Shown here piece after piece: positions 1 to 10,125 of a stretch of DNA of 64,000 nt. Numbering within the stretch: position 1 is the first letter of the stretch; each line of letters opens with the position of its first letter. The DNA lies in NCBI GenBank assembly GCA_950022295.1, contig OX465600.1, forward strand, positions 2,852,001-2,916,000, given 5' to 3'. The notes under the pieces are model-generated. The model searched no databases. It worked only from the letters and a program-made list of their open reading frames with translations, and was not told the origin of the DNA. This DNA is from Bromus sterilis (taxonomy: Eukaryota > Streptophyta > Magnoliopsida > Poales > Poaceae). Both the position numbers and the translations under genes were made by a program.

Positions 1-860
1 AGTCTCGCTTCTTTCGAACTGATTTCATCAGTTTATATATGATGGGAGTTTGCCCAGAGAATCAACTAACCACCTTAGGAAAAGAATAATCGAAAGGTCA
101 GGTGTGAAAAAAATAAAGGAAACTCAAAACCTGCCGCTCCTGTACGTAATGATGTTGCCAAGTGAGCTAACTCGTGGTGTGCATAAAAAAGTCAAGTTTC
201 GCTTCATTCAAACTGATTTCATCAGTTTATATATGATGAGAGTTGCCCAGAAAGCTTCCCCGTCCTGATGTCAGGGTGAAAGCTTCCCGTCCTGACGTTT
301 ACTAAAACTAAAAATTGCCATTTAAAAAAACAAAGAAGAAGGAAAAATAGAAAATTTCCAGATGATATTAAAATTGTCATATGCAAAAATCTAAAGTTGT
401 AATTCGCGCTATACTAAAATTACCTACGAAAACGTTTGAAATTGCCATATCTCCAATAATAGGAAGATTGAGGCTAAATTAACGGGATCCACTGGTGGGT
501 TGTGTTGGCTAAGGATCGATGATGGTGGGCAGGATTACTTGGCGTGCTGCGGTTACCTCGAGGCGTAGACCAAGGAGGTGAATGCAAAATTACCCCTTCA
601 AAGCCAGGCGTACACTTATTCTGAGAAAAACGGTGAAGCCTAAACGTCCACTCTTCATCGGACGGAGGGAATAGCTAAGATACAATCCTTGCACGTGGCC
701 ATATGTAAAAAACATGACTAAACCAATTACTTGTATATATGAAGGCAAATCATTAAATAAGATACAACATCTAAGATACAATGCATTTTGGTAGTTGTAT
801 TCTAAGTTTTAATTGTTTTTATGATATTGTGCTAAGAAACAATGCATTGAGAGAGCCCTT
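1..860. repeat. AT-rich intergenic DNA with a short direct repeat
   Basis: I recognise no gene here. A stretch of about 55 bp containing 'gatttcatcagtttatata' occurs near 5-58 and again near 200-252, so the left edge holds a diverged direct repeat with a period of about 195 bp. It may be the tail of a transposable element cut by the window edge. The ORFs in this stretch are short and resemble nothing I know. Confidence 0.4.
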
Positions 861-861
861 A

Positions 862-1056
862 GGCCTTGTACAATGCAAGGTGCTTAAGGTAGTGCTTAGT
901 AAAATAAACCGACTTTTATTGTAGCACCAGTGCTTGTTTCTATAGAAGAGGTGCCTAATTAAGCGTCTACCCTCTACATCTAAGCACCAGTGCTTACAGA
1001 AAAATCTGGTTTTTTTTGTAAGCACCTCTTCTAAGCACCTTGCATTGTATATAGTC
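862..1056. mobile_element. Tourist-like MITE (PIF/Harbinger type), about 195 bp
   Basis: The left end reads ggccttgtacaatgcaagg and the right end is its approximate inverse (ccttgcattgtatatagtc). The trinucleotide TTA flanks both ends (859-861 and 1057-1059), the target duplication expected of PIF/Harbinger-type MITEs. There is no coding capacity. The interior holds further GTGCTTA/TAAGCAC dyads. Confidence 0.7.
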
Positions 1057-1059
1057 TTA

Positions 1060-1852
1060 GCTGGCTTATGAGATGGGCATGCATTATAATGGCTGGGTGG
1101 CTGATTCGGTTAATTAAGATGAAGTACAGCGGATGTGTGAAAGAGAAGAACTGTATATGGGGCTAGCCTTATTAACGTGAAGTATGGTGGATAGACTAGG
1201 TGGTTGCCTCGTGGGTTAGGTGTTGGCTTAGAAAAGTCATGCATATTTACTCTCCGTGTCAAACAAATGTTTTTTATTCTCAGCGTTTTTTCCGCGTTAA
1301 ATGATTTTTCTCCATTTTTATCAAAGAATATCGAATGCATTTTTAGTGTTAGTTTTGCCCACACATGCAGGAATGAGCTCGTGCACATCTTATCTCGGAT
1401 GAACAGTAGAATTGAAATAAAATGAAAACAACTTACACAAATTCTGTTTTTTTTTGCACAAACATTGAGTAAAGTTTTACGTGCATACCAATGTTTTTGA
1501 TGAAATAACAATCCTAGATGTTTGGGTTAAAATAACAAAACCAATGCAAAAAAATAGTGTTTTTAAAAGCATATTGGAGCATCCATTTTGTTATTTTTGT
1601 CCACGCATGCAGGACATGAGCATGGAGATTTAAGTACAACTTCGATTCATTGAGTTACACCTTTACGAATCGACCGAGAAGTAAGGAAATCACAATGGTG
1701 CGATGACCCATCACATGCGTTGAAATTATGAAATAACCAACATTTACGAATGTTTTTGCACCAAGTCTACAACATGTTGATGTATGCGATAACATGATAA
1801 CACGACAATATGGTGTATACCATTATGCATCTCCGCCATATGTATGCGCCCA
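1060..1852. other. intergenic stretch downstream of the P450, no gene seen
   Basis: This lies 3' of the minus-strand P450. Two similar stretches, ending in 'cacatgcagg' (near 1370) and 'cgcatgcagg' (near 1612), suggest a degenerate internal repeat. No ORF here has recognisable content. Confidence 0.4.
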
Positions 1853-3954
1853 TCACGCGTACACGGGTGACGCTAGCCTTGGAGTGGCAATGGCCCGCAA
1901 CGGCACGGCTTTGGGCATCGTCAGTCCGAACCGCTCTTTCATGTCTAGCTTCTCACCTTCTGGCAGCCGCCACTCGAAACCATGCATCATAATACCTAAA
2001 AAGTATTGCACGAACACCATGCCAACCAACTTCCCGACGCAGATCCTTCGACCGGCACCGAAAGGTATTAACTCGAAGTTGTTTCCCAGTGCGTCTATGT
2101 CGGCCATCGGTCCGGAGAGGAACCTTTCAGGACGAAACTCGAGCGGGTCTTCCCACGTCGAGGGATCTCGGCCTATTGCCCAGATGTTGATGATGAGTTG
2201 CGTGTTTCTAGGGATGTGGTAGCCGTCCACCTCACACTCCTCTTTGGAGAAGTGCGGGAGGCTTAGCGGGGTTGAGGGGTGGAGGCGCATGACCTCCTTG
2301 CATATGGCTTGCAGGTAGGGGAGGTTGGCGATGTCGGATTCCTCGAGGCTGCGATCGCGACCAACGACACGATCCATCTCCTCGTGCGCGCGCACCATGA
2401 TGGAAGGGTTCTTGACCAGCTCGGCCATCGCCCATTCCACGATCATGGAAGATGTGTCCGTGCCAGCCGTGAACATGTCCTGCAATTAACTCGTTGATAA
2501 CTTATCCATCTGCACATGAATTAATCGTAGGTGAACGGAACGGAAAAGGTTAAGAAGTTTGCTCACAAATACGAATCCCTTGACGTTGGCTTCGGAGATG
2601 GCGTCGGGGTCCTGGTTGTCTTTGTCCTCCGCCATGCTGGCCCTGATCTTGTCGATAAAGTCCGGTCGGCCTTGCCGATCCCCGGCCTTGGCCGAGTGCT
2701 CGTCGAGGAGGCCGGTGATCATGTTACCGAAGCGGAGGTGGATTTTGCCGAGTTTAGTCTGAACACCCTGCAGGTCAAAGCGTCTGAGAGCAGGCACGAA
2801 GTCACCGATGTTGAATTTCCCCGCTCCGGTCAGCATCAAGGTGATCATCTCCTTGTATCTGCGCGCGCCCAAAGGCATACAAGCAATAAATTATACTCCT
2901 TCCCATCCATAATAAATATCATTCATTTTATATTAAACTAATATAAATTTTGTACTCCTCCGTTTCTTGATATAAGGTGTCTAAACTTTCTGCACGAATA
3001 TTAACGCGTATGTATAACGCTACAATTAAATTGATATTTTTTTATAAAAAATCGGAAAAAAACAGTTCGAATTAGCCAATAATAGAAAAGAGACCCTCAG
3101 CTTTATCTCTTTTCGTAGATATATTTGACTAAACGGATGGTATAATACCAATATGCTATGTGTTTTGGATTTTTTCTCAAAACCTTAGACACCTTATATC
3201 AAAAAACGAAGAGAGTATTAAAGAGCGATATTTATTTTATAGAACGGAGGCATATCCTATATACTAAGTTATCGTATTAACCAACAAAACAGAACATTAC
3301 AGTTTTGGAGATTAATCAAGTTGAAAGGAAGCCTCATCACCTGCCGGCTTCGACAGGGTTGTCGAAGAGCCTCTTGCTCAACGTGACCTGCCCGATGACG
3401 TTGGCGAGCGCGCGCGCCAGCACATCGGGCACGCGGACAACCTCGCCGGCGACGGCGGTCGCGGCCACTTGGCGCAGCACGCAGGCGGCCTCGTCCCGGC
3501 GGACGGAGGCCCAATCGGACATGGCCTGCACCCCGAGGAGGTGCACGGTGGAGAGCTTGCGCATGTGCTTCCACTTGGGTCCATGCATGGCGAAGGAGAT
3601 GTTGTGGAAGCCGTGCGTATCGTCGCTGGCGAGGGCCCTGGGTGGGCGGTCGGCGAAGCGCGCGTCCTGCACCTTGAGGAACTGCCGCGCCGCCGCGGGG
3701 GACGATGCGACGACGACGCCGCAGGTGCCCATCTTGAGGTACATCACCGGGCCGTGCTTGCGGGCCAGCGCCGCCAGGCCTGTATGCGGGGTGGGGCCGA
3801 TGAAGGGCAGCGCTCCCAGTATCGGGAAGCCGCGCGGGCCCGGTGGGAGGCGGCGGCCGGAGCGGACGTAGCGGAGCACGAGGTGGACGACGACGATCAA
3901 GAGCACGGTGCCGGCGAGAACCCAGGGGTTCGTGTACATCGCGGCGAGCTGCAT
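1853..3954 (-). CDS. cytochrome P450 CYP75A-type, flavonoid 3',5'-hydroxylase-like, 3 exons
   Basis: This is an intact P450 of 510 aa. Exons are 3954-3341, 2858-2567 and 2479-1853; both introns are GT-AG and the phases (2, then 0) join in frame. Visible motifs are an N-terminal membrane anchor (about residues 10-28), the proline hinge LPPGPRGFP, the I-helix oxygen-binding AGTDTSS (307-313), ExxR (E364, R367), PERF (419-422) and the heme loop FGAGRRICVG with Cys449 as thiolate ligand. Stretches such as GPVMYLKMGTCGVVVAS and NNFELIPFGAGRR, and the three-exon layout, match CYP75A. That family hydroxylates the flavonoid B-ring at the ER with cytochrome P450 reductase. Exon 1 is very GC-rich, as is common for grass 5' exons. 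The rice gene it most resembles is, from memory, CYP75A11. The substrate-recognition site 6 has Thr489 where typical F3'5'H proteins have Ala or Ser, so the exact activity is uncertain. Confidence 0.93.
2896..3250. mobile_element. nested Stowaway-like MITEs inside P450 intron 1
   Basis: The outer ends (ctccttcccatccataataa from 2896; ttattttatagaacggagg to 3250) are inverted copies. An inner MITE at 2955-3215 has longer TIRs: ctcctccgtttcttgatata at the left and its inverse, with 'ttagacaccttatatc', at the right. TA flanks the inner element at 2953-2954 and 3216-3217. The layout shows a younger MITE inserted in an older one, all within an intron whose splice sites are unaffected. The outer right boundary is degraded. 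Confidence 0.75.
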
Positions 3955-4025
3955 GGTGGCTAAGCAAAGCTACAGGTGAGCAGGAGGAGCACTGCCTGCT
4001 GTGGATACGTTCCGCTCCTGTCACA

Positions 4026-4032
4026 TTATATA
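4026..4032 (-). promoter_or_regulatory. TATA box of the P450 gene
   Basis: The minus strand reads TATATAA here, 72 nt upstream of the ATG at 3954. That spacing would put transcription start near 4000 with a leader of roughly 45 nt. It is the only good TATA motif in the proximal upstream region. The start site is an inference from spacing. Confidence 0.6.
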
Positions 4033-4149
4033 GGCCGGAGAGGGCCTAGCTAGCTTCCGGCGCTATGATGTGTGTGTGAGCGCATGCGTGCGTGCGTTCA
4101 TGGTGATGTTACTGTTGCCTTCAATCCAAGTTCACACTATGAAATACTA

Positions 4150-4230
4150 TTCCCTCCGTTCCATAATATAATAACGTTTTGAAAAGTAGCATAGTTTTTA
4201 AAACGTTACTATATTATGAGACGGAGGGAG
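4150..4230. mobile_element. short Stowaway-like MITE in the P450 promoter
   Basis: This is an almost perfect inverted repeat: tccctccgttccataatata at the left, tatattatgagacggaggga at the right. TA flanks it at 4148-4149 and 4231-4232. It lies about 200 bp upstream of the P450 start codon. It is absent from the related duplicated sequence near 7.37 kb, so it inserted after, or in only one copy of, that duplication. Confidence 0.75.
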
Positions 4231-4232
4231 TA

Positions 4233-5091
4233 CTTGTCAAGCTAGAAAAAGTTTGGTCAAATGCTTGCCCATGGATTTGCTAATTTTATAGACAAAATGA
4301 TAAATCAAATAAGAGTTCACAAATTTAAGCTAAACATCTTGGCAACATCTAATAAGGATCATATTTCTAAAATGCCACCAAAATTTGTCCATGAGGACAC
4401 CTTATGCATCCATGAGTTATCGGCGATTGATGTTTTTGCATTGATGTCACCGCATATTTTTATGTGTGCCTTACTCAATCCAAAATATGCATGAATTTCA
4501 TCAACAATGAGGGGCCTAACTAGAGACCTTTTATAGTGTATCAATTAAATTTGAACCGTTTATTTCTGTGGTTTGATGGATCAGATGAGACAATACCACA
4601 CCAATTTTTTGGTAGTATATTGCATAATTAGACGTATTTTAGGTAGCTCACTGGTAATCAATCCCGTACCGTAGGCAGATTCCTTTGGAGGTCATGTGCG
4701 GTAGTTCACTGCTAATCTGGTTCCGGCGTCGCCAACTCGCCATCGCCAGCGGCTATCGCGTGTGCCTTATTGTTTGTGGTTCAGCACGCCATCGTCAGCC
4801 CCAGTGGCTCCTTGCTGACGGCAATTTTGCCCATAAAACAACTGAATTTGTTCTTAATGTCTGCTACTATTAGCCTATTGCCCTATTATTCAAAGAAGAG
4901 AACATGGCAGAGCACGAACAGTTTGCTTCGCCACTGGTCAGCCCACCGTGGGCCGGACGCAGCTTCGATGACTTAAGTCATGGTGACTTAGGGTGTGTGA
5001 CAGGTGGGTCAGTCACCTGTTGAACCCACATGTCAGTCACTCAAGTCACGGTTACTTAAATCATCTGAAGCTGGACCCCCTTGGGCCATCG
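4233..5091. repeat. P450-upstream DNA, first part duplicated near 7.4 kb
   Basis: 4116-4540 (leaving out the MITE) is related to 7353-7650. Shared landmarks are 'caatccaagttc', 'gcttgcccatggatttgcta', 'catcttggcaacatctaata' and 'tgcatccatgagttatc'. No gene is recognised between 4540 and the Pack-MULE; short ORFs there lack family resemblance. Confidence 0.55.
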
Positions 5092-5100
5092 TTTACGTCC

Positions 5101-6109
5101 GAATGAATTGCGGAAAACCATGACATTGAAAGATGATATTGTGGAAAACATATTTTTTTAATTCTTTGCAGTAAACATGGGATTTTTTTGTTAATCGTTG
5201 CAAAAACCACTGATCGCTAGTTTGAGTACAATTATGACATGTGAAGCCCAACTGTAAGGATAGCGTTTTGAAGAAAGACCCCTCCAAAGAAAATAAAAAA
5301 AGCAATGGATCCTCCTTAAGCTTCTCAACTCCCACGGTTCCCTTCTAGCCCACGCCGGCGAGCTCCTCCTACCCCTCTCTTCTCGCCGACGAGCTCCTGC
5401 TCCTCCTGGACTGCTGCTTTGGCAGCTGAGGGCTTCTCGAAGTCAGGGAGCCCGAGAAGAGCGGCGAGGTCGTGCGCCAAGGGTCGTCCCGTGTACCCAT
5501 GGAATGCGGCGCGGTCGTGCTGCGGGAGCTCGCCGTCCTGGCTCCGGCTCCTCTCGAAGTTGCAGTTGGAGAAGAGGAATTCGGGACCCAAGGCGCCACT
5601 ACCGTGGCGGAAGACGGCCCAGGCGTCGCAACATGCGGCGCAGAGCGGGGCGCGTGCGTGGCGGGAGCAGACCGCGTTGGCGGTGTGCACGTGGCGGTCG
5701 CGCGACAGGCAGAGTCGGGTACTATCGGCCCGGGCATAACACGGGGCATCGCGGCCGGCATAGGCGTGGCACGGCGGACGCGTAGGCCGGTGCGGCCGAC
5801 GCACCACCATGGGCTGGCGCAGGCGGGCTGACATGGCTGGGGAGGAGCGGCACACCACCGTGGGGTGGAGGCTAGAGTGGGATGAGGACCTGATTGCTTT
5901 TAAAAATTTGTTTTAAGGGTGTTTCTGCGAAACATCATCCTTACATGTAGGTTCCATATGTCAAAAACGTGGTTAAAATGGGCTAAGCACGTGATCTGTG
6001 GTTTTTTGAACGATTAGCAAAAAAATCATATGTTTTTTTGCAACGATTTAAAAGTTGTGTGTTTTCTGCAATCCTATCCCCCAATGTCGTGGATTTTTGC
6101 AATTGACTC
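5101..6109. mobile_element. Pack-MULE: Mutator-like element with long TIRs carrying a gene fragment
   Basis: About 200 bp at each end are inverted copies of each other. The left TIR runs gaatgaattgcggaaaacca then gatattgtggaaaaca; the inverse of the right end runs gagtcaattgcaaaaatcca then aggattgcagaaaaca. Nine bases flank both ends: tttacgtcc at 5092-5100 and ttcacgtcc at 6110-6118, an 8-of-9 match and the length typical of Mutator-like elements. There is no transposase; the GC-rich centre (about 5330-5860) holds a host gene fragment. The element is therefore a non-autonomous gene-carrying MULE. Confidence 0.8.
5329..5858 (-). pseudogene. captured CONSTANS-like B-box zinc-finger fragment
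   Basis: The minus-strand frame reads RADSTRLCLSRDRHVHTAN, then AVCSRHARAPLCAAC, then AFHGYTGRPLAHDLAALLG. This is the pattern of grass CONSTANS-like (BBX) proteins: a B-box with Cys/His/Asp zinc ligands, followed by a second Cys-rich stretch (FLFSNCNFERSRS) and a YTGRP segment. Some B-box cysteines look altered (LSRD where LxCD is usual). The reading frame is open for about 177 codons, but no CCT domain or further exons are present, so it is a partial copy. It sits wholly between the MULE TIRs, as expected for transduplicated DNA. Whether it is transcribed cannot be seen. Confidence 0.65.
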
Positions 6110-6118
6110 TTCACGTCC

Positions 6119-7010
6119 AGTCCGCCTAGCATCATCGCACCACGGTCCACGAAACCATCATGCTAGACCGCACGAACGTCGCAACCGCGCCAACTACCTC
6201 CAGCGCTACGAACTCCATTGTTAATAGGCATGCTTGTGTGCCAGGCATGCGTGTGTCGCGCTATGGCGTCATTGCTGAGAGGTAGGGGAGGATGATCTTG
6301 CGATGGCAGCCGGAGGCCCTTTGACGCAAAGCGACCTGTCATGTGCGACCAAGGAGATGGTCATCAGACGACTGGGGCGATTGCATCGAGTGAAAAATGG
6401 TAGACGAAGAACTGCGATGGTTGTGATGTTTGAGAATGGGTTTAATTGTGAATAATTACATTATCGTAAATCATTAAAATTAAAAGTACGGAAGGATGAA
6501 AATATATACTACTTCCTCCGATCCATATTACTTGTCCTAAAATTGATGTATCTATAACTAAAATGCATCTAGATACATCCATTTTAAGACAAGTAATATG
6601 GATCGGAGGGAGTAATAAGGAATCACCAAAATGTCCCACTAAAAATTGATAATTTAATACTAATTATTGGATCAATTATATACTACACATCATTTTTGAT
6701 AGTACGTTATACCGTAAAAACTCTCCCAAGTTTGGTTGTGAAGTTATGATGTCATGAGCTACAAGCATCTTCTATACGTTCAAATGCTAGCACATAGAGC
6801 ATATCAGTTAGTTGTTTTCCGCATAAGAAAGTATCAACTAGTTGTTAAATTTGTTCGGCAACCATTTTCAGCAAACATTAAAGAAACAATGTCACTATAG
6901 AGTTAACTGAACACTGGCTCTTAGCAGCTGATAAATAGTTAAAAATGAAATTATAATACTGATAGTTCAGTACCACTCACATATTTTCATTTTGGAAGCT
7001 TTTTCTATTT
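6119..7010. other. intergenic stretch, no gene seen apart from a MITE
   Basis: Between the Pack-MULE and the duplicated P450-upstream block I find no supported gene. The region is AT-rich after 6420 and holds the MITE at 6512-6612. Confidence 0.4.
6512..6612. mobile_element. Stowaway-like MITE, about 100 bp
   Basis: The ends are inverted copies: cttcctccgatccatattac at the left and gtaatatggatcggagggag at the right. TA flanks it at 6510-6511 and 6613-6614. The internal sequence contains GATGTATCT/AGATACATC dyads. It is non-coding. Confidence 0.8.
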
Positions 7011-7995
7011 GATATTACTAGCCACAACTCACAATACGTTAGAGGGTTTTTGACATCAGTTTGTTGTTACGTTGGTGCATATGTTGTACAAGATGAGAAA
7101 ATATATTCTAGGACCATTGAACATTAAACTATCCTTTTCATTAAAAAATTTAATTGATCTGGGAAGATACCAGATCAAACGTCAAGGTTGTATTCAAATC
7201 ATACAACCATGTGAACTAAAATTAATAAGCAAAGTCAAGATTCTCAGAGAGGAGGAGGTGTGGGTGGGTGATAATAGTTTTCTAAAATGCAAGTAGGCTA
7301 CCTAATATAAATATATAATTCCCTAGCTTCGGGAACTAAGATGTAAGGTCTCTTTCAATCCAAGTTCGCACTGCGAAATAGTTGTCAAGCTAGCCCAATT
7401 TTGGCACAATGCTTGCCCATGGATTTGCTAATATTACAGATAAATAAAATCAGAGTTCAAAATTTTAAGATGGTCATGCTAAACATCTTGGCAACATCTA
7501 ATAAGGATCAAAATTTTAAAATGGCAACAAAAAATTTCCATGCGAACATGATGCATCCATGAGTTATCAGTGATTGATGCATATTTTTATGGGTGCCTTA
7601 GTCAATCCAAATTTGAAGGAATTTGATCGCAATCAGGGACCTAATTATACTTTATAATTGATAACTAGCCACACCTCACGAGATGTTAGAGAGTTGGTGA
7701 CATCAATTTGTTATTACGTGGTGCAAGAAGAGAAAATAAATTTTAGGAATTTTATACATATTAGACTATCCTTTTCGTCAAAATATTCAATTCATCTAGG
7801 AAGATACCAGAGCTATTGATCTGGGAAGATACCATAGATAACGACAATGTTGTATTCAAATCATACAACCATGTGAACTAAACAAAAATCAAAGTCAACA
7901 TTCTCATAGAGGAGGGGGTGAGGGGGGGATGTTGAATAGTTTTCTATAATGCAAATAGACTACCTAACATACATATATAATTCCTTATATTCGGG
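7011..7995. repeat. tandem duplication of P450-upstream-like DNA
   Basis: 7011-7345 and 7660-7995 are diverged direct copies. Shared landmarks are 'actagccaca', 'ttcaaatcatacaaccatgtg', 'gttttctataatgcaa' or its variant, and 'acatatataattcc'. The segment between them, 7353-7650, matches DNA 200-600 bp upstream of the P450 (4116-4540). Each copy ends in a variant of 'gcgttatgatgt', also found near 4060 just upstream of the P450 TATA box. A promoter-proximal block has thus been duplicated at least twice without a coding region. Confidence 0.65.
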
Positions 7996-8779
7996 CGTTA
8001 TGATGTATGTGTGCGCGTGCAACCCCGTCATCGCCAACATGTATGCTGAATTGCTGATGCTGCCTGTGCTGTTCTGAGATGGAGTCGCGTCAGGGTTACC
8101 AACCTGCCTCTGCCTCACGCCAAGTTTGTTCTTGGCGAGGCGTACGTTTTTAGCTTGGATGGAATCGCCTGCTCCTCTACTCCGAGTCTCTTTCCGTTGC
8201 TCAGCAATTCGGGATGCTCAAGAGTCGCAGAGTATTCTTCCTTGCTGCTCTGCTCCATCTGGAGCGCAAGGCTCAACTGAAACCTTTTTTTTTTTGCGTA
8301 AGTAAGATTTTTGAGCTAGCCGGGCCTGGGCAGTGGGCACCTTCCCCTGCTGAACTGAAAAAACTTGAGCATTTGCTACTCTTTTTGCTTGGACGCACCC
8401 GCAAGAAATCAAATCCCCAAGCACTAAAAAGATGGTCAATATGCATCTCACTGTTGGCTAGTTTTTTTCATGCAGAGGAATGCTATGGAAAAATTCCCCA
8501 GCCACACCTCGATCACAGATGCATTTCTTTTACTTGTTTGGGTCATCTCACTGTTTCTTCTGAATTTGGTTTAAAGCAGTGTATTCACCCTGTTCTTCAG
8601 GCCAGTCACCAATGCATGCATAGTTGGGAATCCTGGATTTGTATTCAGGGTTAAACTTGTTGAGCTACCGTCCGTCAGTTCAGTTGACATTTCACAATAA
8701 TTTCATTTGATATATATTTTCCTGCATGATCGGGAATGCTGATGTGCTCTTGTTATTGTAAGAGTGCCTCCATTTTCAT

Positions 8780-9265
8780 TTCTGAACCCTCCTCCACTCT
8801 GCCATAGAGGCATCAATGCGCGCAACATTTCTTTTAGATGAAAATTCTGTTGCCAAGGTTCGTTCTTGTGATATATGCTGACAACCTCTAGATCTGCTCG
8901 CATTTAGGTTCTGCTCAATGCACAATTGTTTGTTCTTCCTCGATCTTTTTTTCAGGTTGCTGACTTCAAACCTTGCACATGCATCACGAACTGCTACTGT
9001 TAGCTTTGAAGCTGTGAACACAGACATACTACAAGGATCCATGAATCAAGCTAAAGAAACTATGCAGCAGGTCATTTTAATGTTCAGTAAAGGGATCATA
9101 GTCCATTGTTGTTCATCTCCTTCTTCATGAATCAACTGCAGGGTGCTGACAGAGAAGAGCGACATGTACATCTACGCCGTGCTGCTACTGAGCTGGTCAC
9201 CGGGCAGAGAGCAACCCAAGACAAGAACAGCAACTGCGGCCTGCGGCGGCTTCCACCGGAGTGAG
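8780..9265 (+). pseudogene. receptor-like kinase (WAK-like) pseudogene fragment
   Basis: Three exon-like pieces carry kinase subdomains in order. About 8790-8857 reads PPLCHRGINARNILLDENS then VAK (subdomain VIb, HRD changed to HRG). From 8956 it reads VADF followed by a shifted frame with ASRTATVSFEAVNTDILQGS (activation segment, DFG changed to DFK). From about 9143 it reads VLTEKSDMYIYAVLLL, then, after a frame change, ELVTGQRATQDKN (subdomain IX). GT at 8858 and AG at 8954-8955 look like splice sites. Changes at both catalytic motifs, frame changes and lack of an extracellular part indicate a dead gene fragment. The wall-associated-kinase subfamily is suggested by the wording of subdomains VIb and IX, but is not certain. 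Confidence 0.6.
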
Positions 9266-9319
9266 CTGCGGTCTCTTACTTGCATCATCGAGTACGAGGA
9301 GGTCATACTACAGCCGGAC

Positions 9320-10125
9320 TAAAATTACAGTAGATAGATACACAAAAGATTGGTAATTGAACAAAACCACCTACCGGCAAACGAGAAATTTATGGATATA
9401 ACTGGGACAATGGTATCATGCCATATATACTTCATAGCATTCTTCTGTCACAACATTCTGCAGCATAGCTGTGCAGCAAGTTGATCACGACTTAAACAAA
9501 GCTGATCAGCAAGTTGACATGCCTGAATACTGTGTACATCTGATGCCATGTCTTCAGTGAAAACTGAGCTCACATACCATATTTCTGTCGACTGGGCAGA
9601 GATTTTAAGCAAGACAAAAAGAAAACTGGGCATTTTGCTGCAGCTCAAGTTCATTCCCAGCAGACCATATACATTTAATTCTAGTCGTAACAGAATGAAA
9701 GAAAATATTATTCTAGAGAGAGTAACATGCATATATTAACAAAAGATTCAGACACAGCATAATGTGGCTGCTTAACGGTCAGACCAGTAATACTTCCTAC
9801 AGCATGACTTACAAGTCAGTCATGGCAATAATGTAAGTAGAAGTATACCATGTAGACTTGACTTATAAAACAGAGTCGATACACACATAGTCAACATCTT
9901 ACATAAGAGATCGATGCAACAATAGGTTCACATCTTACATAGCTCATCAAATACTTCACCATGCAAACAACCACAGGGAAAACTCCCCACAAGAAAAAAA
10001 CATAGGAAAAGTAGAAATAGATAGATATAACTGGGCAGCGGGTATCATAATTCATAACATTGATGCCTGAGCACCATGAAATTAACATATCCTTTTCCCG
10101 GCAAAAAAGTAATAACTTATCCCTC
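9320..10125. repeat. 3' flank of DUF6598 copy A, shared with copies B and C
   Basis: This stretch resembles 30240-30862 and 38282-38943, which lie directly 3' of copies B and C. Shared landmarks are 'ataactggg', 'cttcatagcattcttc', 'cagctgatgccatgt', 'gtaacagaatgaaagaaaatattattc' and 'aacggtcaga'. It shows that the duplications carried the downstream DNA with the genes. I see no separate gene. Confidence 0.65.

Noticed and set aside
1110..1511. 133-aa minus-strand ORF downstream of the P450
   Set aside because: AT-rich, no recognisable content and no splice or promoter context.
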